From Kosakonia sacchari (GTDB lineage Bacteria > Pseudomonadota > Gammaproteobacteria > Enterobacterales > Enterobacteriaceae), in assembly GCA_900109485.1 (NCBI GenBank), contig FOAY01000010.1, forward strand, positions 27,271 through 91,270: a DNA stretch of 64,000 bases. The letters are read 5' to 3'. Positions 53,910 to 63,387 of the stretch are shown in pieces (position 1 is the first letter of the stretch; each line of letters begins with the position of its first letter). Both the position numbers and the translations under genes were made by a program. The notes under the pieces were generated by a model, which ran no database searches, had not been told where the DNA came from, and worked only from the letters and a program-made list of their open reading frames with translations.

Positions 53910-54592
53910 TGAGCCGAATACTGTTAATAGAAGATCATGACCATCTGGCGCGCCTGATTGGCAAAGGGCTGGCCGCCGCCGGGATCGCCACGGATATTGT
54001 CGGTCGCGGCGATGCCGCCTGGCACGCCATACAACAGGTGGCTTACCAGGGGCTGGTGCTCGATCGGGGATTGCCGGATGGCGACGGTTTGCAGTTATTG
54101 CAGCGCCTGCGCCAGGCGCAGGTTGTCACGCCGTGCCTGATCCTGACCGCCCGCGATGCGTTGCACGATCGTGTCGAAGGGCTGGAGGCCGGAGCCGATG
54201 ACTATCTGGCCAAACCCTTTGCCATGGAGGAACTGGTGGCTCGCGTGCGGGCATTACTACGTCGTCCCGCCGAAAGCCAGACCCTGAAGCCGGAGTGGGG
54301 TGATATCACGTTATTGCCGGAATCGGCGGTAATGTGCTGCGGGCAGCAGAGTGTTCCGCTGGCTCCCGCTGAGCTACAGATCATGCTGGCGTTGATCCGT
54401 AAGCAGGGCAGTATTGTGCGCCGCAACCGTATGGAAGCGGCCGGGTGGGGGCTGAGCGATGCCGTCACGCCGAACGCCCTCGATGTTGTTTTGTATCGTC
54501 TGCGCCGCAAACTGCTGGCGGTTGGCTCTCGCTTGCAGATTGTGAATATCAGGGGGCTGGGCTATGCCATCCGGGAAAACAAGCCGCTTTAA
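53909..54592 (+). CDS. OmpR/PhoB-family response regulator
   Basis: A 227-residue response regulator. Receiver domain (1-115): acid pocket Glu8-Asp9, phospho-acceptor Asp52 (LVLDRGLPDGDG), Thr80 (LILTARDA) and Lys102 (DDYLAKPF). Winged-helix DNA-binding domain (about 130-222) ends with VVLYRLRRKLLAVGSRLQIV. Resembles the PmrA/QseB branch. It overlaps the mipA-like gene by 1 base and the kinase by 29 bases, so the three genes form one coupled operon. Target promoters are unknown; autoregulation of the operon is the simplest guess. Confidence 0.93.
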   Translation: MSRILLIEDHDHLARLIGKGLAAAGIATDIVGRGDAAWHAIQQVAYQGLVLDRGLPDGDGLQLLQRLRQAQVVTPCLILTARDALHDRVEGLEAGADDYLAKPFAMEELVARVRALLRRPAESQTLKPEWGDITLLPESAVMCCGQQSVPLAPAELQIMLALIRKQGSIVRRNRMEAAGWGLSDAVTPNALDVVLYRLRRKLLAVGSRLQIVNIRGLGYAIRENKPL

Positions 54593-55925
54593 CAGTCTGT
54601 CGTTCAAGATCTTACTGGCCTTTATCACCGGCGTGCTGCTCAGCATTGCGCTGTTGATTCTGCTCGGTATGGTGGTGAAAGAGCGTTTGCCGGGAATGGA
54701 TCTGACCGATTACACCAGGGCGTTAGCCCGTCAGTTGCAATTTGATGCTCACGGCCAGCCGATCGGTTTTCGTGAAGGGGCTGATTATCCGCTGTGGATC
54801 TACAGCAGTCTCGAAGAGGAGCTGGCGTACCGGGTGCTGGATGCCGACGGGAAAGTGGTATTAATGTCGCCGGGCGCACAGCGCTGGCCATCGATACCGC
54901 AACTGACTGCGCCGGTTACGGGCGACTTCAAGTTTCAGTTGCAGGGCGCGGAATATGGCGGCACCAGCGATCTCTATTTCATGGCGGGAAAGCGCTGGTT
55001 TATCCAGGTGAGCGCCAGTTCGCGGATTATCGATTTCTTGCACCGTGGATTTGCCCTGCCGTTTATTCGCTTTGGTATTGAGCTGTTCAGTCTGGTGCTG
55101 TTGGTGGTGTTCGGTTTGTGCGCCTGGGTGACGCTGGCCTGGTCGCTGCGACCGCTGCGGCAGGCATCAGCCGGTGCCGCCACCATCTCGCCGCGTTCGC
55201 TGGATGCCCGTTTGCCAACGGCGGGCGTTCCCACGGAGATTCTGCCGCTGATCGACAGTTTTAACCAGGCGCTGGCCCGGCTGGAGACGGGGTTTCGCAA
55301 TCAGCAGGATTTTCTGGCGAAGGCCGCTCATGAGCTGAAGACGCCGCTGACGCTGATTCGCGCTGAAGTGGAGTTGATGAGCGACTGCGCCGGGGCCCGC
55401 GAGCTGCTGCTGGCACGCGTAGAACATCTTTCCCGCCAGGTACAGCAACTGCTGATCCTCGCGGAGGCCAGCGAGCCGCTCAGCTACCACTTCGCGCCGG
55501 TTGATGTGGCGGATGTCGCCCGCGATAGCGCGCGATTTCTGCAACGCATTGCCGAAGAGGCGCGCGTCAATCTGACGCTGAGCTTCAGGAATGTTGCCGT
55601 GGTGTGGAATGCCGATCGCGGGGCGTTGTTCACCCTGCTGAAAAACCTGATGGAAAATGCGATCCAGCATGCGCCAGCAGAGAGCGACGTGCATATAGAA
55701 ATTCATGCGCAAGCCATCACGCTTCGCGATTGGGGTCCGGGCGTGGCCGGGGACGAACTGCCTTTATTGTTCACGCGCTTCTGGCGCGGCGCGCACCGGC
55801 GCGATAGCGGCGCCGGGCTGGGGCTGGCGATCTGTCAGGAAATTGCCGTGGCCCATGGTTGGTCGCTGACGGCGGAAAATGTGCAACCCGGTCTGCGGCT
55901 GAGGTTGTGTGTGACGGGGGAGTGA
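54564..55925 (+). CDS. Sensor histidine kinase
   Basis: A 453-residue membrane kinase. Transmembrane helices at about 15-35 and 172-196 flank a periplasmic sensor region of about 135 residues (from KERLPGMDLTDYT). Then comes a HAMP-like linker (SLRPLRQASAGAATISPRSL), the H-box AAHELKTPLTLIR with His256, the N-box LLKNLMENAIQHAP with Asn365, and ATP motifs DWGPGVAG and GAGLGLAICQEIA. All catalytic elements are present. Starts inside the regulator gene. The signal is unknown, though the sensor faces the periplasm. Confidence 0.93.
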   Translation: MPSGKTSRFNSLSFKILLAFITGVLLSIALLILLGMVVKERLPGMDLTDYTRALARQLQFDAHGQPIGFREGADYPLWIYSSLEEELAYRVLDADGKVVLMSPGAQRWPSIPQLTAPVTGDFKFQLQGAEYGGTSDLYFMAGKRWFIQVSASSRIIDFLHRGFALPFIRFGIELFSLVLLVVFGLCAWVTLAWSLRPLRQASAGAATISPRSLDARLPTAGVPTEILPLIDSFNQALARLETGFRNQQDFLAKAAHELKTPLTLIRAEVELMSDCAGARELLLARVEHLSRQVQQLLILAEASEPLSYHFAPVDVADVARDSARFLQRIAEEARVNLTLSFRNVAVVWNADRGALFTLLKNLMENAIQHAPAESDVHIEIHAQAITLRDWGPGVAGDELPLLFTRFWRGAHRRDSGAGLGLAICQEIAVAHGWSLTAENVQPGLRLRLCVTGE

Positions 55926-56175
55926 GTGTCACTTTCTGCATCTCACATCCGGCGTGCATGATGTTCAGATATTCTGAGGGTTGCCAACAAATCTCCTGGC
56001 TTTCTCTGCTGGCGTGACAAACTTAGTATTTCTCTGTTGATACCCGTGATACACCGATCATGGCGAACAACCGGATCGGCCCGGATTTCGATCTGCGCAG
56101 TATCACCAGATAAGAAAGGGCCGAGCTAAAACCGGGAGCCGTACGCGGATTCCCGGCCCATAAAGGAGATTTAGC
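55926..56175. other. Spacer between kinase and dehydrogenase genes
   Basis: 250 bases without a gene. It must carry the dehydrogenase promoter. A GC-rich segment around 56130-56160 precedes AAAGGAG. No palindrome or RNA gene stands out. Confidence 0.4.
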
Positions 56176-57567
56176 ATGGCATATGTCACAACAAACCCGT
56201 ATACCGGCGAAGTCGTTAAGACGTTCCCGGATGCCACCGATACTGAAGTTAACGGCGCGATAGAACGATCTCACCGTGCTTTTGGCGAGTGGAAAAATGT
56301 TTCATTTGCACAGCGCGGCGCGATTTTACAGAACGCAGCCAACCTGTTACGCCAGCAAAAAGATGAATTTGCGCAGTTGCTTACGCTTGAAATGGGCAAG
56401 CTGATTTCAGAAGCGCGAGCGGAAGTCGAGCTGTCGGCACAAATTTTTGAATACTACGTGCATAATGCCGAAAAACTTCTGGCGCCGGAGATCCTGCCGG
56501 TGGCAAACCCGCAAGAAGCCACGGCGAAAATTGTGCATGAACCGCTGGGTGTGCTGCTGGCGATCGAGCCGTGGAATTTCCCGTACTATCAAATTGCCCG
56601 CATCATTGCTCCTCAACTCTCCGCCGGTAACACCATCCTGTTAAAACATGCGTCGAATGTTCCGCAAAGTGCCGCGCGGTTTGAGCGCCTGATGAAAGAG
56701 GCCGGTCTGCCGGATGGCGGATTTATTAACCTTTACGCAGCCCGTCACCATATCGAACTGATCCTTAATGACCCACGGGTACAGGGTGTGGCGTTAACCG
56801 GTTCTGAGGGCGCGGGCGCAACCGTTGCTCAGCAAGCGGCGAAAGCGCTGAAAAAATCCACGCTGGAACTTGGCGGGGCCGATGCGTTTATCGTGCTGGC
56901 CGATGCCGATATCGAAAAAGCGGCGAAGTGGGGCGTATTTGGTCGCCACTGGAATGGCGGGCAAGTTTGCGTCTCATCGAAACGCATGATCGTTGTTGAT
57001 GAGGTGTATGACCAGTTTGTTGACCATTACATCAAAGGTGTTGCTGCGTTGCAGGCGGGCGATCCGCTGGATGAAAACACAACGCTGGCACCGCTCTCAT
57101 CGCAACAGGCCGCTGACGAAGTGAAAGAGAAAATCAGCCTGGCCATTGCGCATGGCGCACAGGCGCTGGAAGTTGGAGCGAAAGTCCCGGAACGCGGGGC
57201 ATTTGTACAGCCGACGATCCTGACCAATGTGACGCCAGACAATCCGGCCTACCATATGGAGTTCTTCGGCCCCGTGTCGATGATCTTCAGAGCCAAAAAC
57301 GAAGACGACGCGGTGCGGATTGCTAATGACTCGCCGTTTGGCCTTGGCGGTTCTGTCTTCACCCGCGACACCGCGCACGGTGAAGCGCTGGCCAGCCTCA
57401 TCTCTACTGGCATGGTGTATATCAACCATCCAACGCGTGTTAAAGCCGATCTCCCGTTTGGCGGGGTCCGCCGTTCCGGCTATGGCCGCGAATTAACCGG
57501 GCTGGGGATTAAAGAGTTCGTCAACCATAAGCTGATTTCGGTTGTCGATATTGATGCCGATTTTTAA
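56176..57567 (+). CDS. NAD(P)-dependent succinate-semialdehyde-type dehydrogenase
   Basis: A 463-residue aldehyde dehydrogenase. EPWNFPYYQI (131-140, Asn134), general base Glu231 (LELGGADAF) and catalytic Cys265 (GQVCVSSKR) are all present. It is closest in pattern to the compact Sad/YneI and GabD-like succinate-semialdehyde dehydrogenases, but it is a different sequence from E. coli Sad, so substrate and cofactor are not certain. A strong AAAGGAG lies 8 bases upstream of ATG 56176. E. coli has no such gene next to potD. A link to putrescine/GABA breakdown through the neighbouring pot genes is suggestive only. Confidence 0.86.
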   Translation: MAYVTTNPYTGEVVKTFPDATDTEVNGAIERSHRAFGEWKNVSFAQRGAILQNAANLLRQQKDEFAQLLTLEMGKLISEARAEVELSAQIFEYYVHNAEKLLAPEILPVANPQEATAKIVHEPLGVLLAIEPWNFPYYQIARIIAPQLSAGNTILLKHASNVPQSAARFERLMKEAGLPDGGFINLYAARHHIELILNDPRVQGVALTGSEGAGATVAQQAAKALKKSTLELGGADAFIVLADADIEKAAKWGVFGRHWNGGQVCVSSKRMIVVDEVYDQFVDHYIKGVAALQAGDPLDENTTLAPLSSQQAADEVKEKISLAIAHGAQALEVGAKVPERGAFVQPTILTNVTPDNPAYHMEFFGPVSMIFRAKNEDDAVRIANDSPFGLGGSVFTRDTAHGEALASLISTGMVYINHPTRVKADLPFGGVRRSGYGRELTGLGIKEFVNHKLISVVDIDADF

Positions 57568-57616
57568 CTGCGCGAGGAGCCAGCCCCTGTCGGTTCGGCT
57601 CCACGGGTAACGCGAC

Positions 57617-57637
57617 GCGGCCCACCTTCCGGGCCGC
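57617..57637. terminator. GC-rich hairpin between dehydrogenase gene and potD
   Basis: GCGGCCC (57617-57623) pairs with GGGCCGC (57631-57637) around ACCTTCC. It lies between convergent genes, but the T-run is weak (GGTTT), so termination is plausible, not certain. Confidence 0.5.
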
Positions 57638-57647
57638 GGTTTGCGGC

Positions 57648-58694
57648 TTAACGTCCGGCTTTTAACTTCTGGTAATACTCTTCATAAAGGGCGCTGGCGC
57701 TGCCGACATCATTTTGCCATTCGCCTTTGCTGAGGGTTTCCGCATCCGGGTAAAGCGATTTGTCGTTCGCCACCTCCGGCTTCAGCAGCTTACGCGCGGC
57801 AAGGTTCGGCGTCGGGTAACCGATGGTTTCCGCCACCTGTCTGGCAATCTCCGGGCGCAGCAGGAAGTTGATCAGCTTCAGCGCGCCGTCGACGTTTTTC
57901 GCATTGGCCGGAATCGACAGGCTGTCCATCCAGAAAATACCGCCTTCCTGCGGCCACACTACTTCCAGCGGCGTACCGGCCTGACGGGCAACATACGCCG
58001 AGCCGTTCCATACCATGCCGAGATTCACTTCCCCTTCCATATACGGGTTTGCCGGGTTGTCGGAGTTGAAGGCTGCCACATTCGGCATCAGTTTTTGCAG
58101 CTCTTTATATGCCGCTTCAATCTCTTTCGGATCGGTGGTGTTGCCGGAGTAACCGAGCTTGCGCAGCGCCATCTGGAACACTTCGCGCGCATCGTCGGTC
58201 AGCAGCAGGCTGCCTTTGTATTCCGGTTTCCACAGATCGGCCCAGCGGGTGACGCTCTTCGGATCGATAGCGTCGCTGTTAACACCAATGGCGGTTGCGC
58301 CCCAGATATACGGGATCGAGTAGTCATTGTTCGGATCGAACGGTTTGTTGAGCATTTGCGGATCGAGGTTGTGGAAGTTGGTCAGCTTCGTTTTATCGAT
58401 CTTCTGAATCATGCCCTCTTTGCGCATTTTATCGACGAAGTAAGTGGACGGCACCACCAGATCATAAGCGCCGTCTTTATAGGTTTTGAGCTTGGCGTAC
58501 ATGGTTTCATTCGATTCGTAAGTCGAATAGATAACCTTGATGCCCGTCTCTTTGGTGAACTGTTCCAGCAGGCCTGGCGGCACATACTCGGTCCAGTTGT
58601 AGAAGTAGAGTGTTTTGTTGTCGTCCGCGTGCGCAGCGCTCATGCCGAGGGCGAGAGCGCCCGCTGCGAGCAGGTGGCGTGACCATTTTTTCAT
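57648..58694 (-). CDS. potD: PotD, spermidine/putrescine-binding protein
   Basis: A 348-residue periplasmic solute-binding protein with signal peptide MKKWSRHLLAAGALALG... ending at AHA (residue 23). Mature start DDNKTLYFYNWTEYVPPG, with the aromatic and acidic ligand residues retained. It delivers polyamines to PotBC. I chose ATG 58694, after AGGGGA, matching E. coli; a longer ORF extends upstream but without a ribosome binding site. Last gene of potABCD. Confidence 0.98.
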   Translation of the reverse strand: MKKWSRHLLAAGALALGMSAAHADDNKTLYFYNWTEYVPPGLLEQFTKETGIKVIYSTYESNETMYAKLKTYKDGAYDLVVPSTYFVDKMRKEGMIQKIDKTKLTNFHNLDPQMLNKPFDPNNDYSIPYIWGATAIGVNSDAIDPKSVTRWADLWKPEYKGSLLLTDDAREVFQMALRKLGYSGNTTDPKEIEAAYKELQKLMPNVAAFNSDNPANPYMEGEVNLGMVWNGSAYVARQAGTPLEVVWPQEGGIFWMDSLSIPANAKNVDGALKLINFLLRPEIARQVAETIGYPTPNLAARKLLKPEVANDKSLYPDAETLSKGEWQNDVGSASALYEEYYQKLKAGR

Positions 58695-58776
58695 ATTACG
58701 TCCCCTGAGATTGAGCCTCTGTTTCAGGCTATTGTATTGGCCATTCTCCCTGTTGCATCCGGGATGGCGGTATTCG

Positions 58777-59574
58777 TTACGCCTGGCGCGGCAGGCTTCT
58801 GGCTTTGGTGGTATCGCGGGCAATCAACTGGCTGGCAATGACCAGCATCAGCGACAGAACCAGCAGAACCGTTGCCAGCGCGTTCACTTCTGGCGACACG
58901 CCGACTTTGACCATCGAGTAGATCTTCAGCGGCAGAATTTCATACCCCGGACCGGTCACGAAGGAAGAGACCACCACATCATCCATCGACAGCGTGAAAC
59001 TCAATAACCAGCCAGCGGCCACGGCAGGCATCGCCAGCGGCAGAATGATTTTGCGCAGAATGGTGATTTCGCTGGCGCCGAGATCTTTGGCCGCCTCCAG
59101 CATCCGCACATCAAAACCCTTCAGGCGTGAAAACACCGTCACCACGACAAACGGCAGGCAGAAGGTGATATGCGAAAACAGCAGCGACCAGAAACCGAGC
59201 TGAATGCCCAGCAGCATAAACAGCACCAGCAGGGAGATAGCCATCACGATATCCGGCGACATCATCACCACGAACAGCATGCCGCTGACGAACGGCTTGC
59301 CGCGAAAACGGTAGCGGTAAAGCGCGACAGCGGTCAGCGAACCGATAAGTGTGGCGAATGTTGCCGACAGCACCGCCATGGTCAGCGAGTGCTGCGCCGC
59401 CTGCAACAGGCTGTCATTGTTCATCAGCAGGCTGTACCACTGCGTGGTGAAGCCCTGCCAGTTAATGCCGAAGCGCGAACTGTTAAAGGAATTGACGATC
59501 AAGATAATGATCGGGATATAGAGATAAGCATAAATGGCGGTCATAAAACCGCCGCGCAGCAGCCGACCGATCAT
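58777..59574 (-). CDS. potC: PotC, spermidine/putrescine ABC permease
   Basis: A 265-residue permease with six membrane helices and the EAA loop [20 protein letters not shown] that contacts PotA. It forms the channel with PotB. The C-terminal tail (KARSLPRQA) differs from E. coli. Its start overlaps the potB stop by 4 bases (ATGA). Confidence 0.98.
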   Translation of the reverse strand: MIGRLLRGGFMTAIYAYLYIPIIILIVNSFNSSRFGINWQGFTTQWYSLLMNNDSLLQAAQHSLTMAVLSATFATLIGSLTAVALYRYRFRGKPFVSGMLFVVMMSPDIVMAISLLVLFMLLGIQLGFWSLLFSHITFCLPFVVVTVFSRLKGFDVRMLEAAKDLGASEITILRKIILPLAMPAVAAGWLLSFTLSMDDVVVSSFVTGPGYEILPLKIYSMVKVGVSPEVNALATVLLVLSLMLVIASQLIARDTTKARSLPRQA

Positions 59575-60428
59575 TCGAGTTCCACCTTTTTATTCAGCAA
59601 GCGCGCGGCGCGCCAGTAAACCAGCAGCATCAACCCCATTACGATTGTCAGGGTGATACTGGTTGCCGAACCAAATGGCCAGTCGCGGATATTAAGGAAC
59701 TGGCTTTTAATGACGTTGCCGACCAGCAGGTTTTTCGCGCCGCCCATCAGATCCGCGACGTAGAACAGCCCCATTGCCGGCAGCATTACCAGCAAACACC
59801 CGGCGATAATCCCCGGCATGGTCAGCGGAATGATAATGCGCGTAAAGGTTTGCAGCTTACTGGCGCCCAGATCTTTCGCCGCTTCCAGCAAGGGTTTATC
59901 GAGCTTTTCGATGCTGGAGTAGAGCGGCATCACCATAAACGGCAGCAGAATATAGACCAGACCAATAATCACCGCGCCAGGGGTGAACATAATGCGTATC
60001 GGCGTATCGATAACGCCGAGCCACAGCAGGAACGCATTCAGATAGCCTTTGGTGCTGAGGAAAATCTTCAGCCCGTAGATGCGAATCAGCGAGTTGGTCC
60101 AGAAGGGGACAATCAGCAAGAACAGCAGCAGCGGGCGCACGTTGGCAGGCAGCTTCGCCAGAAACCAGGCAAACGGATAGCCGAGTACCAGGCAGGCGAG
60201 CGTGGCGATCAGCGCCATATTCAACGAGTGCAGCAGTACCTCGAAATAGAGCGGATCGAACAGGCGCGTGTAGTTGTCCAGCGTAAAGACCAGCGCGACA
60301 AAATGGGCGTCATCGCGGGTTAAAAAGCTGGTGGCGATGATCATCAGATTGGGCAGGAAGACAAACAGTACAAGCCAACCGACAATGGTGATGATCGCCG
60401 CGTTCTGGAATTTACTGGTACTCTTCAT
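59571..60428 (-). CDS. potB: PotB, spermidine/putrescine ABC permease
   Basis: A 285-residue permease with six helices and the EAA loop [23 protein letters not shown] 60428 gives [20 protein letters not shown], like the longer E. coli form. Overlaps the potA stop upstream and potC downstream, so the operon is tightly coupled. Confidence 0.97.
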   Translation of the reverse strand: MKSTSKFQNAAIITIVGWLVLFVFLPNLMIIATSFLTRDDAHFVALVFTLDNYTRLFDPLYFEVLLHSLNMALIATLACLVLGYPFAWFLAKLPANVRPLLLFLLIVPFWTNSLIRIYGLKIFLSTKGYLNAFLLWLGVIDTPIRIMFTPGAVIIGLVYILLPFMVMPLYSSIEKLDKPLLEAAKDLGASKLQTFTRIIIPLTMPGIIAGCLLVMLPAMGLFYVADLMGGAKNLLVGNVIKSQFLNIRDWPFGSATSITLTIVMGLMLLVYWRAARLLNKKVELE

Positions 60429-61530
60429 CAGCCAGTACGACCTCCCAGCTTTCCACCCAGTTAATGGCCATTTTTTGGTCCAGCGAGTGGTCAAAATCGG
60501 GATCGTCTTCGTTGAAGAATTCGCTGACCATCACCATCTTGCCGTTCTCCAGCTCGACCATCGATTCCAGCGTCATACCTTTGTAATTGCGTTCGCGCAC
60601 GTAGCCGATCAGACCGGCCACGTCGGCAACATCATGAACCTCTTCCACGCGCAGATCTTCCGGGCGCAGCAGCACATTGAGCCGCTGACCTTTTTCGACG
60701 GCGAAATTGACGTGAATATTACATTCGCGGCCTTCAACGCTTGCGCGCACGCGCGTCTCATCCAGACGTTCGAGCACCGTGGCGTTAAAGATATTGATCT
60801 CGCCAATAAAGCTGGCGACAAACAGATTTTTCGGCTCTTCGTAGATTTCGCGCGGCGTGCCGTCCTGCTCAATACGGCCATCGCGCATCACCACGATACG
60901 ATCGGACATCGTCAGCGCTTCTTCCTGATCGTGGGTGACGAAAACAAAGGTGATACCGAGCTTGCGCTGCAGCGCTTTCAGTTCGTTCTGCATCTGCTTG
61001 CGCAGCTTGTAGTCGAGCGCAGAGAGGGATTCATCCAGCAGTAGCAAGCGCGGTTTGTTAACCACCGCCCGGGCGATTGCAACGCGCTGCTGCTGGCCGC
61101 CGGAGAGCTGATGCGGTTTACGCTGGGCGAACTCATCAAGCTGCACCATGCGCAGCGCTTCGGTGACGCGCGGGGTGATTTCGCTGGCCGGGGTTTTTTG
61201 CATTCGCAGACCGAATGCCACGTTTTCGAAAACGGTCATGTGCGGGAAGAGGGCGTAGCTTTGAAAAACGGTATTCACATGGCGGTGTTCTGCCGGAACG
61301 TTCGTTATCTCCTGGTCATCGAGACGGATATAACCGGCATCAACGTTTTCCAGCCCGGCAATCAGGCGCAGAACGGTGGTTTTACCGCAGCCGGAGGGGC
61401 CAAGCAGGGTGAGAAATTCGCCGTTATTGATGGTGAGATTAAAATCGGTAATGACATTTTTGCCATCAAAGCTTTTGCCAATACCGGCCAGTTGTACCAG
61501 CGGCGAACGCGAACGCGATTGTGTGTTCAA
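60412..61530 (-). CDS. potA: PotA, spermidine/putrescine ABC ATPase
   Basis: A 372-residue ATPase. Walker [17 protein letters not shown]-loop [13 protein letters not shown], signature [12 protein letters not shown], Walker [13 protein letters not shown], switch VFVTHD, and a C-terminal TOBE regulatory domain (about 270-372). The usual E. coli initiator MGQSKKL aligns with an ACG codon here (61546-61548), so I placed the start at the TTG six codons in (61528-61530, MNTQSRSRS). ACG initiation or a farther upstream ATG (61629) cannot be excluded. Confidence 0.93.
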   Translation of the reverse strand: MNTQSRSRSPLVQLAGIGKSFDGKNVITDFNLTINNGEFLTLLGPSGCGKTTVLRLIAGLENVDAGYIRLDDQEITNVPAEHRHVNTVFQSYALFPHMTVFENVAFGLRMQKTPASEITPRVTEALRMVQLDEFAQRKPHQLSGGQQQRVAIARAVVNKPRLLLLDESLSALDYKLRKQMQNELKALQRKLGITFVFVTHDQEEALTMSDRIVVMRDGRIEQDGTPREIYEEPKNLFVASFIGEINIFNATVLERLDETRVRASVEGRECNIHVNFAVEKGQRLNVLLRPEDLRVEEVHDVADVAGLIGYVRERNYKGMTLESMVELENGKMVMVSEFFNEDDPDFDHSLDQKMAINWVESWEVVLADEEYQ

Positions 61531-61819
61531 TTTTTTACTCTGTCCCGTGTTTGCGCATCGAATGGCGTATTGGATGCGGGGTTTGTGATTAACCGCCTTG
61601 AAGGTTGTGCACGATTTAAGGGCTGGCATTCTACGGCAAAGCCATGAAATCGCCAATCATTGTGAGTTTCTTGCTCATCAAGCAGGCGCTTTCTCAACGA
61701 CATTTCCTGTGCGAGAGCAATTTTGAAAATATACTCGTTTACGGGGTAAAGGTGACTTGACGCAATATTTATCTTTTCATGCTTACTGATAATGTTGTGA
61801 CATTTTGTTGGGGGGCTTC
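61531..61819. promoter_or_regulatory. potA/pepT divergent promoter region
   Basis: This 289-bp gap separates divergent potA and pepT. pepT is anaerobically induced by FNR in Salmonella, but no intact TTGAT-N4-ATCAA site is present; the nearest is TTGACGCAATATTTATC (61757-61773). Promoters are not assigned. Confidence 0.4.
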
Positions 61820-63046
61820 ATGGACAAATTATTAGAGCGTTTTTTACAGTACGTTTCACTGGATACTCAATCTAAGCCCGGCGTCCGCCAGGTGCCAAGT
61901 ACGGACGGTCAGTGGAAGCTCCTGCGTTTACTTCAGGCCCAACTGGAAGAGTTGGGGCTGGAAAATGTGACGTTAAGCGACAAAGGCACAGTGATGGCGA
62001 AGCTGCCTGCGAACGTGCAAACGCCGGTTCCGGCGATCGGTTTTATTTCCCATGTCGATACGTCCCCGGATTGCAGCGGGAAAAACGTCAACCCGCAAAT
62101 CCTTGAAAACTATCGCGGCGGCGATATTGCGCTCGGCATCGGCGATGAAATTCTCTCGCCGGTGATGTTCCCGGTGCTGCATCAGTTGCTGGGGCAGACG
62201 CTGATTACCACCGACGGCAAAACGCTGCTCGGCGCGGATGATAAGGCAGGCGTCGCGGAAATCATGACCGCGCTGGCGGTGCTGAAAAAGGAAAATATTC
62301 CGCACGGCGACATCTGCGTGGCCTTCACCCCGGACGAGGAAGTCGGCAAAGGGGCGAAACATTTTGACGTTGAAGCGTTTGGCGCGAAATGGGCCTATAC
62401 CGTCGATGGCGGCGGCGTAGGCGAGCTGGAGTATGAGAACTTCAACGCCGCGTCGGTGGATATCAAAATTGTCGGCAACAACGTGCATCCTGGCACGGCG
62501 AAAGGGGTGATGGTCAACGCTCTGACGCTCGCCAGCAAGATCCATGCGCTGGTGCCGGAAGAGGAGAGCCCGGAACAGACCGAAGGCTATGAGGGTTTCT
62601 ATCATCTGACCAGCATCAAGGGCACGGTTGAACGCGCCGAGATGCACTACATCATCCGTGATTTTGATCGTAAAGCCTTCGAAGCGCGTAAACGTAAGAT
62701 GATGGAAATCGCCAAAAAAGTGGGTAAAGGCTTGCATCCGGATTGCTATATCGAGCTGGCGATTGAAGACAGCTACTACAACATGCGCGATAAAGTGATG
62801 GAATTCCCGCATATTCTGGAAGTCGCCCAGCAGGCGATGCGCGACTGCGACATCGAACCGGACATGAAACCGATTCGCGGCGGTACCGACGGCGCGCAGC
62901 TCTCCTTTATGGGCTTGCCGTGTCCGAACCTGTTTACCGGCGGCTATAACTACCACGGCAAGCACGAATTTGTGACGCTGGAAGGGATGGAAAAAGCGGT
63001 GCGGGTGATTGTCCGTATCGCCGAGTTGACCGCGAAAGGGCAGTAA
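61820..63046 (+). CDS. pepT: PepT, tripeptide aminopeptidase
   Basis: A 408-residue M20-family di-zinc aminopeptidase that releases N-terminal residues from tripeptides. Metal/catalytic residues His78 and Asp80 ([10 protein letters not shown]), [14 protein letters not shown] and the final [11 protein letters not shown] chose ATG 61820 ([19 protein letters not shown]) as in E. coli; an upstream in-frame start would add 5 residues. Length equals that of E. coli. A REP array begins just after the stop. Confidence 0.98.
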   Translation: MDKLLERFLQYVSLDTQSKPGVRQVPSTDGQWKLLRLLQAQLEELGLENVTLSDKGTVMAKLPANVQTPVPAIGFISHVDTSPDCSGKNVNPQILENYRGGDIALGIGDEILSPVMFPVLHQLLGQTLITTDGKTLLGADDKAGVAEIMTALAVLKKENIPHGDICVAFTPDEEVGKGAKHFDVEAFGAKWAYTVDGGGVGELEYENFNAASVDIKIVGNNVHPGTAKGVMVNALTLASKIHALVPEEESPEQTEGYEGFYHLTSIKGTVERAEMHYIIRDFDRKAFEARKRKMMEIAKKVGKGLHPDCYIELAIEDSYYNMRDKVMEFPHILEVAQQAMRDCDIEPDMKPIRGGTDGAQLSFMGLPCPNLFTGGYNYHGKHEFVTLEGMEKAVRVIVRIAELTAKGQ

Positions 63047-63053
63047 CACCGTA

Positions 63054-63069
63054 AATGCCCGGTGGCGGG
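63054..63069. repeat. Truncated REP head
   Basis: AAATGCCCGGTGGCGG matches the left arm of the intact REP at 63147-63177 and stops where the tandem unit begins. It is the left end of the BIME. Confidence 0.7.
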
Positions 63070-63177
63070 ACATTGACGAAATTGTGTAGGCCGGATAAGA
63101 CGCAGCCGCCATCCGGCAATAATGGAATAGCACTGAGCGGGTTAAATGCCCGGTGGCGCTATGCTTACCGGGCCTAC
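63067..63177. repeat. BIME unit, copy 1 (two inverted REPs)
   Basis: This 111-bp unit contains one REP at 63085-63118 (GTAGGCCGGAT ... ATCCGGC) and a second REP in opposite orientation at 63147-63177 (GCCCGGT ... ACCGGGCCTAC). They are separated by a fixed linker (AATGGAATAGCACTGAGCGG). Each REP carries GTAG at its foot, read on the appropriate strand. Copy 2 follows 119 bp later. Confidence 0.92.
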
Positions 63178-63185
63178 AATATGGT

Positions 63186-63296
63186 GGGACATTGACGAAA
63201 TTGTGTAGGCCGGATAAGACGCAGTCGCCATCCGGCAATAATGGAATAGCACTGAGCGGGTTGAATGCCCGGTGGCGCTATGCTTACCGGGCCTAC
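63186..63296. repeat. BIME unit, copy 2 (near-identical direct repeat)
   Basis: This repeats copy 1 at a 119-bp offset with about two base changes in 111 (CAGCCGCC to CAGTCGCC, and TTAAAT to TTGAAT). REPs are at 63204-63237 and 63266-63296. Such identity implies recent duplication or gene conversion. Confidence 0.92.
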
Positions 63297-63316
63297 TGAT
63301 TTCATCAGTTACCGTG

Positions 63317-63353
63317 CCCAGGTTGGATAAGACGCAGTCGCCCTCCGGCTGCA
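63317..63353. repeat. Degenerate REP just upstream of the RAYT gene
   Basis: GGTTGGATAAGACGCAGTCG followed by CCCTCCGGC matches the first REP type, but the foot GTAG is lost and the stem is mismatched (TTGGAT against CTCCGGC). It lies 35 bases before the transposase start. Confidence 0.75.
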
Positions 63354-63387
63354 ATCTTAGCGTCAAACGAAGGAAAAGGAGTTCCTT

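Noticed and set aside
61757..61773. FNR site upstream of pepT
   Set aside because: TTGACGCAATATTTATC lacks the TTGAT-N4-ATCAA pattern and spacing; unlike the perfect site before ndh.
61973..63238. 421-codon frame opposite pepT that extends into the REP array
   Set aside because: Starts inside REP sequence and mirrors pepT codons; no domain features.
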